Shown: positions 32,758-40,133 of the stretch, piece by piece
How positions within the stretch are numbered: position 1 is the stretch's first letter
How the letters are laid out: every line of letters starts with the position of its first letter
NCBI GenBank assembly: GCA_964581535.1
Contig: CAZOOW010000004.1
Span: forward strand, 19,383-83,382
Direction: 5' to 3'
Length of the DNA: 64,000 nt
Source of the DNA: CAZOOW01 sp964581535
Lineage (GTDB): Bacteria; Patescibacteriota; Saccharimonadia; Saccharimonadales; Saccharimonadaceae
Notes under the pieces: model-generated
What the model was told of the DNA's origin: nothing
Database searches by the model: none
What the model saw: the letters and a program-made list of their open reading frames with translations, nothing else
Position numbers and translations under genes: made by a program

Positions 32758-33131
32758 CACAGCACAAAGAAGATTATTCGTGGATATATATTGGGCTTGC
32801 GGTACTTATTGGCGGAGCGATTTTATATTTCCTCTTTTTCGCATCAAGTTCTGGCTACGTCAAAATCAAATATCGTGATGACAAAGTAAATATTTCAGCA
32901 AGCAACTTTGAACCACTCAATAAATCAGATTCAACTGTTAAAGGCGCGTGGTATGACAGTGGTAATCAGTATATGGTTATTAAACTCGGTGGCACATATT
33001 ATCACTACTGCGGCATGCCAAGTAGCGCATGGCGCGACTTTTCGTCTGCAAGCTCGCTTTACTCTGAATATCAGAACGACATCAAAGGCAATTTTGATTG
33101 TCGTGTAAATCCTGTACCGAGTTATGATTGA
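32754..33131 (+). CDS. Cargo gene 4: membrane-anchored KTSC-like protein, 125 aa
   Basis: One N-terminal membrane helix (WIYIGLAVLIGGAILYFLFFA) followed by an external domain in which STVKGAWYDSGNQYMVIKLGGTYYHYCGMPSSAWRDF matches the KTSC fold (short beta-hairpins plus helix). KTSC domains are small modules of unclear binding role. Two Cys could form a disulfide. Coupled by ATGA upstream and TGATG downstream. Confidence 0.7.
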   Translation: MTQHKEDYSWIYIGLAVLIGGAILYFLFFASSSGYVKIKYRDDKVNISASNFEPLNKSDSTVKGAWYDSGNQYMVIKLGGTYYHYCGMPSSAWRDFSSASSLYSEYQNDIKGNFDCRVNPVPSYD

Positions 33132-33445
33132 TGAAAAATAATATTTCGATCAACAAGTTTTTACTCATCGGCTTGATTGCCGCCGCGTTAGCTGGCGGCA
33201 GCTATGCAGGCTCTTACTACACCAGCCAGCACTACGAGACAAAAGAAAGCGCACGGCTCGCGCAGGAAGAAGAAACCGACCGCAAAAACTTGATTTGCGA
33301 GGCGCGCGTCCAGCGCGGCAAGACTGGCGACGTTAAAAGTGACTATTTCATTTTTGAGCGGAGCGAAAAAGAGGACGATTGCAAAAGGTTTATAGAGTAT
33401 AAAAATGTCCCGGACGATACAGAAATGTTTTGGTTGGGATTTTAA
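33131..33445 (+). CDS. Cargo gene 5: single-pass or secreted protein, 104 aa
   Basis: N-terminal membrane or signal segment (KFLLIGLIAAALAGGSYAGSYY), then a charged external region with two Cys (LICEARVQRG and DDCKRFIEYKN). ATG 33131 overlaps the gene 4 stop. Domain unknown. Confidence 0.7.
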   Translation: MKNNISINKFLLIGLIAAALAGGSYAGSYYTSQHYETKESARLAQEEETDRKNLICEARVQRGKTGDVKSDYFIFERSEKEDDCKRFIEYKNVPDDTEMFWLGF

Positions 33446-33454
33446 GGAGTAACC

Positions 33455-33769
33455 ATGAACTTACCAAAAGACAACGCTGTGCACAAAACAAACCATCACA
33501 AACCAAAGCGACAGACTTGGGTCGCTGTTTTGGCGATTATCGCGATAGTTGTGAGTCTCACCAGTGCTGGATTTTCCGCATTTGTCTACTTCAATACGCC
33601 TTTGCAGATTCACAACTACGTACAATCACATAAAGACGAATTAAAGGGTGCGGACGGTCAAGATGGGCGTGATGGTATAGACGGTCGCAATGGCTCAAAT
33701 AGTTATTCGCCTACACATTGTAGTAGTTATGATTATGGGTATGGCTACTCGTCTACAAACTGCTATTAG
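33455..33769 (+). CDS. Cargo gene 6: membrane-anchored protein with collagen-like repeats, 104 aa
   Basis: One membrane helix (VAVLAIIAIVVSLTSAGFSAFVYF) and an external tail with five Gly-x-y triplets (GADGQDGRDGIDGRNG), then a Ser/Tyr/Cys-rich end. AAGGAG lies 6 nt before ATG. The tail looks like a surface-exposed fibre or adhesive segment. It ends 11 bp before the convergent 1025-aa gene. Confidence 0.72.
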   Translation: MNLPKDNAVHKTNHHKPKRQTWVAVLAIIAIVVSLTSAGFSAFVYFNTPLQIHNYVQSHKDELKGADGQDGRDGIDGRNGSNSYSPTHCSSYDYGYGYSSTNCY

Positions 33770-33780
33770 AATCGATCGGT

Positions 33781-36700
33781 TTATTCGTGGCCATCAGACG
33801 CTAGCTCTATAATGTCTGATGATGTTACTCTGCACGCAACGATCGTCTCGGCGCCGCTTGGTTCGTATCGAAAGATATGCATAACCTTTAGTATGACTTT
33901 AGTTTTTAGATAGTTGCGTTGTGCGGATTCGTCACCCTTTTCGATAAGCCATGCAGGCTTTTCTGCTACCAACGCATCGAGTGCTTTTTTATTATGTGAC
34001 AGAGCAGTTACTGACACCTCCATGTGTCCACCAGTATTTGATAGGTAGGTAAATTGACCAAATGTTGATGGCTTTACAAAATAAATTAGCTGCTCGTTGC
34101 GGTTCTCCGAATAGATTTGTTTTGTTGATTCCTTTTGACGAACACCTTTAATAAACCAATTATTACCTGTGTTATCACTTCGTTTTTCATCGAGCAATGC
34201 AGGGAAAGCGTGGCCGATATCCCACTGATCTAAATTCACGGCAATCGCCATCCAGCTACCGCCAATGCTAATGAGCGTTGTAGCGAGATTCTCTGGTGTA
34301 ACGTGGATCGCACTTTCTTTTGCAATTTGACGTAATACGATATTATCTTCGATTGAAGCCGATTGTTGCCCTAGCTCCTCCGCGTTATGGTCGATAAAGT
34401 ACCCATGATGCCAGTCAACAAAAGCCTCTTTGTCAAATACGGTGTTAATACCGTATTGCTTGTAGCCCTTTTGTCCACGTGGTCTCTTGATCGAGCGATG
34501 GCTCTTGCGAACAAGTGAATGAAGTACGGCATTATCAAGGTAAGCTGTTTCTGCTTTTTGCCGAAAAGACTCTACCTTTGCTTGGTCAAGGGGAAGGCTT
34601 GCAAGTTTTTTTTGCTCGGCGGCAATACGAACCTCACAGCAAAAATTAATCGCTGAACGTAACTCGTCACTAAAATCTTCATGGCCGGGTATCGAGTAAA
34701 AAGGAGACTTTTCGGCTTGAGATAATCCTCCAGTGAAGAAGTCTGTCTTTTCAAGTAGGGCGATAGACAAAAAACGCTCAATCATTTCGGCATTTATGCG
34801 ATGCTCTCCTGCAAGCTCAGCCCACAACGCACGTAAGTCGTCAGAATAATTATGTACACTGTGCACATGTCCGTCTGCGACAAGATCGATTGAGTCAACT
34901 CTCCAGCTGTCGGCGAGATTATCATCAAAGCACTGAATAATTCTCTCTGTTGCGTACTCAAACTGCCACTTTCGCTGTGTCTCACGGATGAAACTCGCAT
35001 ATGGGTTGGTTCCAGCAATATCTTTTTTACGAAGGTAAGCAATAATAAGCACGATTGAATTGTCAATGTCGTGCTGAGCACCTGACGGTAAGCTGTCCAC
35101 GCGGCGTGATACGTACGCTTCATGAGCGTGCTTTTTCAATAGGCCTGAAAGCATCTTAAAAAGTGTTGTATTTGCGTTTTTTGCTGCAACTAGCGTACCG
35201 TGTCGAACGTCTTTTATTCGTCTCAGTAATAAGTCACGGACTACACGCTTCTGTTCACTATTGTGTCGGCCAGTTTTTTCTTTGGCGTCATAAAACAATA
35301 TGTCGGTGTGTTCTTTGTATCTGCTTGTTATATATTCGCGCAGCTCGTCACTAATACCATCTTGGTTATAGAGACATAGCCCAAGAGTATTTGCAAACCA
35401 ACGCTCCGATCTAACAATCGCAGTAATATGATCGGAATGGTTCGATGAAAGAACATTTTTATATATAAAGCCAATAAGTAACTTTGCCACATCAGTTATG
35501 TCTTTTAATACGGCTGAACGTAAGGCGTCATCGATGATATCGAATAATCTTGACTGTTCTTTGCTCAGGAAATCAGCACCCCAGCTGTGTAATTCCGCTT
35601 CAGCTGCCTTCATGTCATAGTTGTCGTTCTCCATGTGGCGCGTCATAGCTTGATCGGTTGCGTCAAGCAGGATCTGATACCAGTCTAGTGCTTGTTGAAG
35701 CGTTGCAATGTTTTGAGATGACATGGCGTCGTAAATCGCTTCCTCAGTGTCATCAAGCCAATCATTTATCCACTGGAGTGAACTGCGAGGTTCGCCTATA
35801 TCGAAGCAGCGTTTGATTAATGCAAGTGCCGAATTGGCATCTGGTTCGATAACACCTTTTGCACATATAAGTTTGCCGACTACACTACTACTCCGTAACT
35901 CGTTGTAAGGCAATACGTGGAGCTCGAATAGAAACGATGACTGATTCCTGCTGGCTTGCTCCGTCTCAGTTATTGCTGTATTTTGACGTAATTGCTTCAA
36001 CGCTACATTATTGCTCTTTCTGTGTTGACGATTAAGCTTTTGCAGACCTGCATCGATTTTGTCGACATCTATCTTCGCAATAACTCCAATACGAGAGAGT
36101 CGTACGTCGTAAACAGAATACTCACGCTCATCATCTAGCGAGATATGCAAATAATTAAGGTTTTTTGCTCTTTTAATTTGCTCGTATTGAGCATTACGAG
36201 CAATGCGCTGACGTCTCAACTCAAAAACGTGCTGCTCAACAGTATCGTTAATCATCCATTCGGTGATTTTTTTGAGAGAGGTAGTCTGAAACAAAATTGC
36301 AAACACACGATGTAATGCGTATATCACGATGAGTGTGCTTACTAGAAGTGCCACATAGACGTGCGAAGTCATATGTGTATTAGAAAACAATGTAGCGGCG
36401 ATAGTCGATACTATTAGCAAAATCGTTACTTCACGAAATTGTGCATAGCCTAAAATCGCACGTGCTCCGACGCTATTAACATCTCGCTGCTGCTGCATCG
36501 CAAGCAAATAAATCGGAATCATTATCGTAAAAAGCGCGGTCTGGTAGGCAACTGGTATGCCACTTGGAATTTCTGGCAACCTAGGGAAGTAGCTATACTC
36601 CTGTAGCAATGCTACGCACGATATCACTCCTAACGCGATCATGAAAACGGCAACTATCCAAACTACTGTTTTGGAGTAGGTTAGACCACGTATCTTGTAA

Positions 36701-36858
36701 TAAAGCAGCGTCGTTTTGTCTTTAACATTATATTTGAGTCGCTTTACCCTTACTAATAGATAGTCTACTCTCGTAAGGACAGCCGCCACAAAAGGATCGA
36801 TTGCCTTTCGCCTGACAATTACCCATTGAGATTGATTTAAAAATGTTTTTACCTTCAT
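33781..36858 (-). CDS. Cargo: 1025-aa membrane protein of unknown function
   Basis: Unrecognised. Four membrane helices at about residues 64-86, 103-122, 142-159 and 166-188, then about 830 residues of presumably cytoplasmic, largely helical sequence (IKRAKNLNYLHISLDDEREY, TEEAIYDAMSSQNIATLQQALDWYQILLDATDQAM). No Walker, nuclease, protease or transferase motif was seen. It is the largest cargo gene and converges on the six-gene operon. TATCAT lies about 11 nt before ATG, so it may be leaderless. Possible roles in defence or surface signalling are only guesses. Confidence 0.85.
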   Translation of the reverse strand: MKVKTFLNQSQWVIVRRKAIDPFVAAVLTRVDYLLVRVKRLKYNVKDKTTLLYYKIRGLTYSKTVVWIVAVFMIALGVISCVALLQEYSYFPRLPEIPSGIPVAYQTALFTIMIPIYLLAMQQQRDVNSVGARAILGYAQFREVTILLIVSTIAATLFSNTHMTSHVYVALLVSTLIVIYALHRVFAILFQTTSLKKITEWMINDTVEQHVFELRRQRIARNAQYEQIKRAKNLNYLHISLDDEREYSVYDVRLSRIGVIAKIDVDKIDAGLQKLNRQHRKSNNVALKQLRQNTAITETEQASRNQSSFLFELHVLPYNELRSSSVVGKLICAKGVIEPDANSALALIKRCFDIGEPRSSLQWINDWLDDTEEAIYDAMSSQNIATLQQALDWYQILLDATDQAMTRHMENDNYDMKAAEAELHSWGADFLSKEQSRLFDIIDDALRSAVLKDITDVAKLLIGFIYKNVLSSNHSDHITAIVRSERWFANTLGLCLYNQDGISDELREYITSRYKEHTDILFYDAKEKTGRHNSEQKRVVRDLLLRRIKDVRHGTLVAAKNANTTLFKMLSGLLKKHAHEAYVSRRVDSLPSGAQHDIDNSIVLIIAYLRKKDIAGTNPYASFIRETQRKWQFEYATERIIQCFDDNLADSWRVDSIDLVADGHVHSVHNYSDDLRALWAELAGEHRINAEMIERFLSIALLEKTDFFTGGLSQAEKSPFYSIPGHEDFSDELRSAINFCCEVRIAAEQKKLASLPLDQAKVESFRQKAETAYLDNAVLHSLVRKSHRSIKRPRGQKGYKQYGINTVFDKEAFVDWHHGYFIDHNAEELGQQSASIEDNIVLRQIAKESAIHVTPENLATTLISIGGSWMAIAVNLDQWDIGHAFPALLDEKRSDNTGNNWFIKGVRQKESTKQIYSENRNEQLIYFVKPSTFGQFTYLSNTGGHMEVSVTALSHNKKALDALVAEKPAWLIEKGDESAQRNYLKTKVILKVMHIFRYEPSGAETIVACRVTSSDIIELASDGHE

Positions 36859-37001
36859 ACTCTGTATCTATGATAACACTGGTGCCTTACTTGGTTTTGA
36901 GCAGCTTCTTATAACCCATAGATGCATGACCGAAGGCGCGTAGCGCGGCGGCTTTGCCGCCCGAGCGAAGCCCTGACGCCTCTACCATTTATGGTAGTCG
37001 A
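36859..37001. other. Non-coding stretch between the 1025-aa gene and repeat B
   Basis: About 140 bp without a plausible gene. It holds a GGCGGC/GCCGCC hairpin near 36947-36961 and the promoter region of the 1025-aa gene. Confidence 0.5.
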
Positions 37002-37182
37002 ACCACCAGAAATCCGACCTTTTCAGCTAAAAAGAAAAATACGGCGGGGGTAATCTCAAAAATGAATCAAAGGACGGTTTTCCTGGTAGGGCGAGCGCGG
37101 GTGTGCCCGCGCAGGCGGCAGGGCTGAGCTTCAGCCATTTTGCTCGAAATAGGTTCGAATTTCACCGTACAAGGGAGCCAAA
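37002..37182 (-). repeat. Inverted repeat B, right copy (181 bp)
   Basis: Perfect inverted copy of 30583-30763. Its outer end carries GGTTCGAAT and GGGAGCCAAA, resembling the end of tRNA-Gln (GGTTCGAAT ... CAGCCAAA). Confidence 0.92.
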
Positions 37183-37222
37183 GAAAAGTTCTAAGACGCT
37201 TTAGTTTTTTAGAACTTTTCTT
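37181..37222. repeat. Long hairpin near the right end of the element
   Basis: AAGAAAAGTTCTAA and TTAGAACTTTTCTT form a perfect 14-bp stem; a second hairpin GGGTTTGCA/TGCAAACCC follows at 37239-37263. Either a bidirectional terminator or recombinase arm sites. Confidence 0.6.
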
Positions 37223-37295
37223 ATGTTTTGATAGGGTTTCGAACGGGTTTGCATGTCTGCAAACCCCGGCACTTTGCGAGATTGATCGAGCGAAG

Positions 37296-37316
37296 CGAAT
37301 CCCTCCATCCCAGCCA
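37296..37316 (+). repeat. Right attachment site (21-bp direct repeat)
   Basis: Identical to the last 21 nt of tRNA-Gln at 28777-28797. It marks the other edge of the element. Confidence 0.9.
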
Positions 37317-37352
37317 TATTAAAACTGGCCGAATACGGCCAGTTTTAATATG
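37315..37352 (+). terminator. Native terminator of tRNA-Gln, displaced by the element
   Basis: CATATTAAAACTGGCCG and its 17-nt reverse complement with a 4-nt loop; A-rich and T-rich flanks make it bidirectional. It begins where the tRNA ends, as expected for the original locus. Confidence 0.85.
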
Positions 37353-37366
37353 CTTGAATAAACAGT

Positions 37367-37561
37367 CTATTCGTCCCTTACGTCCGCATCGCTTGCCGCT
37401 CTTTTGACGGCGTCACAACCATTATGAGCAGCTTGTCGTGAAGAATATGGCTCACTGCTTGCAAGCGGCTCTCCGTTTGCAGCGATTAGCTGAAAGTAAA
37501 ACTTTCCATTTTTTTCATAGACCTTAAAATATGGTTCCCGTGAGTTGCTACTTCCAAACAT
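37367..37561 (-). CDS. YegP/DUF1508 family small protein
   Basis: A 64-aa single-repeat DUF1508 protein: YFKVYEKNGKFYFQLIAANGEPLASSEPYSSRQAAHNGCDAVKRAA. Function unknown in the family. ATG 37561 follows AAAGGGG by 6 nt; a TATAAT lies about 25 nt further upstream, so this gene has a conventional leader. Confidence 0.88.
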   Translation of the reverse strand: MFGSSNSREPYFKVYEKNGKFYFQLIAANGEPLASSEPYSSRQAAHNGCDAVKRAASDADVRDE

Positions 37562-37689
37562 ACAAACCCCTTTCGTTTTACCCAGCGAATTATAAAGATA
37601 TTCCAAGCTTTACGCAGTGATAAATATTACTCATGAACGGTTAAGCCACTACGTTTTCGTTGTACACTGGAGAGTATAGAAGGAGAAAT

Positions 37690-38427
37690 ATGGATAAAAA
37701 CGAACTAGCACGAAGAAAAAAGGATAGCGAGATTCTGGCAGCGAGGGCCGCACAGGTCCAGCAAGGTGGAGCGCGAGCAGCAGTATTAGGAGTTAATGAT
37801 GGGCTAGTCTCTACGCTTTGTATCGTCTTGGGTGTTGCTGCTGCGGGTGGCTCTCAGAATGCCGTGTTTCTCGCTGGTTTCGCCGGTCTCGTCGCCGGTG
37901 CGGTCAGTATGGCCGCCGGAGAATGGGTTTCCGTGCAGTCCCAAGTCGATTTGTTCGAGGGCGTTCTAAATGATTTGAAAAAAATGATAAAAAAAGACGA
38001 GAAACTTTTGGAAGAAAATTTGTCAAACCATCTCGTTGAAGACGGGTATAGCACAAAAACAGCAAGCTCTGCAGCTGCTGAGCTCGTGAAGGACAAGCAG
38101 AAGTTTTTCGAAACCTATTCTGAGCAAGTTATTGGTGTGAATCCAGATGAGCTAGGCTCGCCATGGGTTGCGGCCATATCTTCATTCCTTCTCTTCACGC
38201 TCGGCGCATTAGCGCCGCTCGGCCCTTGGCTGTTTATCGGCGGAACTCAAGGGATAGTTTGGTCGCTAGTTCTCACTGCAATCGGCGGACTGCTGGCTGG
38301 CGCATATGTAGCGCGTAGTAGCGGCAAGTCGTTATGGTATGGCGCGATTCGGCAGTTCGCTATTGTCTTGCTGGCTTCGGTCGTTACGTATGGTGTCGGT
38401 CATCTCTTTGGCGTAACTGTTGGCTAG
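37690..38427 (+). CDS. VIT1/CCC1-family divalent metal transporter
   Basis: A 245-aa membrane protein of the vacuolar iron transporter family. AAVLGVNDGLVSTLCIVLGVAAAG is helix 1 with the family Asp, AGAVSMAAGEWVSVQSQVDLFE links to a cytoplasmic metal-binding region (DLKKMIKKDEKLLEENL), and three C-terminal helices follow. Likely exports iron or manganese. AAGGAG precedes ATG 37690; the upstream frame is not conserved. The 3' end overlaps the convergent ABC permease gene by 4 bp. Confidence 0.88.
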   Translation: MDKNELARRKKDSEILAARAAQVQQGGARAAVLGVNDGLVSTLCIVLGVAAAGGSQNAVFLAGFAGLVAGAVSMAAGEWVSVQSQVDLFEGVLNDLKKMIKKDEKLLEENLSNHLVEDGYSTKTASSAAAELVKDKQKFFETYSEQVIGVNPDELGSPWVAAISSFLLFTLGALAPLGPWLFIGGTQGIVWSLVLTAIGGLLAGAYVARSSGKSLWYGAIRQFAIVLLASVVTYGVGHLFGVTVG

Positions 38428-39209
38428 GAAATATCTCTTCGGCGGAATGAAAGTATGCCTACGATGAATGCCCCGATAGTTAACCCTCCGATGACCATCT
38501 GATGGAGCGCGTCTATACCGTCTTTGGTTAGTTTTGAAGCGTCATAGTAATGCAGTAGAGAAAATTTCTGAAACGGCTCTAGCCAGTCAACCGCCCGTCC
38601 TGCCTCGAGTATGAAACCGATGACTATCAAGCCGATCCCGACCGTCATAGTCAGCGCTCGCGATCCGCTCGCCGCCCCAGTCGCAAATACAAGAGTAAAT
38701 ACACATATCGCGAATGACAGCGAAACCAAGGCAAGCTTTATAAGTAAAAGCGGGTCAATTGATTCGTTGATACTCTCTATACTTGCAAACGTAACAACTC
38801 CAGTAAAAAGCAGTGTCACGAAAAAGATAACGACGCCGGCACTCCATGTCTCAAGAAACCATCTGATGCGAGATTTAGCCCCAGCGAGTACGGTACGAAG
38901 AGCTCCTTTTTCCTCGAAAGCAATTATCAACCCGTTCGCTAAAACAACGCCCATGATCATCAGAAATAACGGAATCCGAATGTCGTAGAGCTGTGAGGAG
39001 AGGTAGCTATCTAATTTTGTAAATGAGTCAGTGTCTCCCATTAGCCCTCGAAGCTCTTGCGGCATTGAGTTAGATAGCTCACTCATGCTGTCTCGTAGTG
39101 CTGGAAACATTGCAACCATGAGTAGTGCCATAAAACCGATAGACATTGCCCATCCTACGATAAACCATCGCTTATCATACAGAGTCCTCAGGAATAGTGA
39201 GTTCATCAT
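38424..39209 (-). CDS. ABC-2 type exporter permease
   Basis: A 261-aa protein with six predicted membrane segments and the ABC-2 pattern: first helix WFIVGWAMSIGFMALLMVAM, a large external loop, then FLMIMGVVLANGLIIAFEEKGALRTVLAGAKSR. Overlaps its ATPase gene by 4 nt (ATGA). Substrate unknown, possibly a drug or lipid. Confidence 0.85.
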   Translation of the reverse strand: MMNSLFLRTLYDKRWFIVGWAMSIGFMALLMVAMFPALRDSMSELSNSMPQELRGLMGDTDSFTKLDSYLSSQLYDIRIPLFLMIMGVVLANGLIIAFEEKGALRTVLAGAKSRIRWFLETWSAGVVIFFVTLLFTGVVTFASIESINESIDPLLLIKLALVSLSFAICVFTLVFATGAASGSRALTMTVGIGLIVIGFILEAGRAVDWLEPFQKFSLLHYYDASKLTKDGIDALHQMVIGGLTIGAFIVGILSFRRRDIS

Positions 39210-40117
39210 CGTACATCCTCCTGCTCATACATTGAGTGAAATATATTGTCGAAATCCCTATCGCGAATCGTGACATCATCTAACTTATACGGTGAAAGCC
39301 ATTTTAAGACAGTGGAAATATCGCCTTTATGCAAGAAGACCATGCTTTTTTCCGTTACCTTTTCTGGGTTACCTACCCCGCTGGGTTTTTGACGTAGCAG
39401 TGTAGCTATTATTTTTTTATCAGCACTGATTGTTATTTCTTTACCAGCTTGCTGTTCGATTTTTTTGGTCTGTTCATCGAGTATTATTTTGCCGCTTTTC
39501 ATAAAAATGACCCGTTCGCACACTGTTGCGACTTCGCTAAGTATATGAGAAGACATAAACACAGTCATGCCTTTCTTAGCTTCCCGAGATAGTATCTTTA
39601 AAAACGTTTCCTGCATGAGTGGGTCGAGCCCAGTGGTCGGTTCATCGAGTATCAGCAGTTTCGGTTCATGCTGTAGGGCAGCTATGAGAGCTATTTTTTG
39701 CTTGTTACCGCGAGACAATGTCTTCAGGCGCTTGTTTAAAACCGGATCAAGCTGCTCGATAAGCCGCTTGCGATGAGGCGCGAGGGATCCCACTAGGGCA
39801 GCCATATGATCAAGGTACTGTTCGCCTGACAGGTTATCTAGTAGCGCCATGTCACCTGCGACGTACCCAATGTATTGGTGATTTTTATAGGCCGAATCTG
39901 TATCAACGGGTTCTCCAAAGAGATGTATTTTTCCATGCGTAGGGTGCAGGAACCCCATGATGGTGCCGATGGTAGTTGATTTGCCTGCACCATTTGGGCC
40001 AACGAATCCGACTATCTCGCCGGCAGTGACCTTAAAAGAAATGTCATCTATGGCATTTAAATCACCGAATGTTTTGGTTAGGCTACTAACCCTGATAACC
40101 GTATTTCTTGTAGACAT
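39206..40117 (-). CDS. ABC transporter ATPase
   Basis: A 303-aa ATPase: Walker A GPNGAGKSTTIG, Q-loop, signature LSRGNKQKIALIAAL, Walker B LLILDEPTTGLDPL, switch His SSHILSE. C-terminal 80 residues are accessory. Start MSTRNTVIRVSSL at 40117 follows TACAAT (minus strand, 40124-40129) by 6 nt, so it is leaderless; the 40 upstream codons belong to the preceding gene region. Confidence 0.9.
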   Translation of the reverse strand: MSTRNTVIRVSSLTKTFGDLNAIDDISFKVTAGEIVGFVGPNGAGKSTTIGTIMGFLHPTHGKIHLFGEPVDTDSAYKNHQYIGYVAGDMALLDNLSGEQYLDHMAALVGSLAPHRKRLIEQLDPVLNKRLKTLSRGNKQKIALIAALQHEPKLLILDEPTTGLDPLMQETFLKILSREAKKGMTVFMSSHILSEVATVCERVIFMKSGKIILDEQTKKIEQQAGKEITISADKKIIATLLRQKPSGVGNPEKVTEKSMVFLHKGDISTVLKWLSPYKLDDVTIRDRDFDNIFHSMYEQEDVR

Positions 40118-40133
40118 GTAATTATTGTAATGC

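Larger units (their letters stand above)
28777..37316. mobile_element. 8.5-kb integrated element at tRNA-Gln with two inverted-repeat modules
   Basis: Bounded by a 21-bp direct repeat of the tRNA-Gln 3' end (28777-28797 and 37296-37316). It carries a large serine recombinase, a six-gene plus-strand operon of small membrane or secreted proteins and a convergent 1025-aa membrane protein. Two perfect inverted-repeat pairs subdivide it: 126 bp around the recombinase and 181 bp around the cargo, sharing a 7-bp overlap at 30583-30589. The native tRNA terminator follows directly at 37315-37352. No phage structural, conjugation or replication genes are visible. Confidence 0.88.

Noticed and set aside
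33781..36858. ATPase or nuclease function for the 1025-aa protein
   Set aside because: No Walker, PD-(D/E)xK, HNH or HD motif was found by eye.
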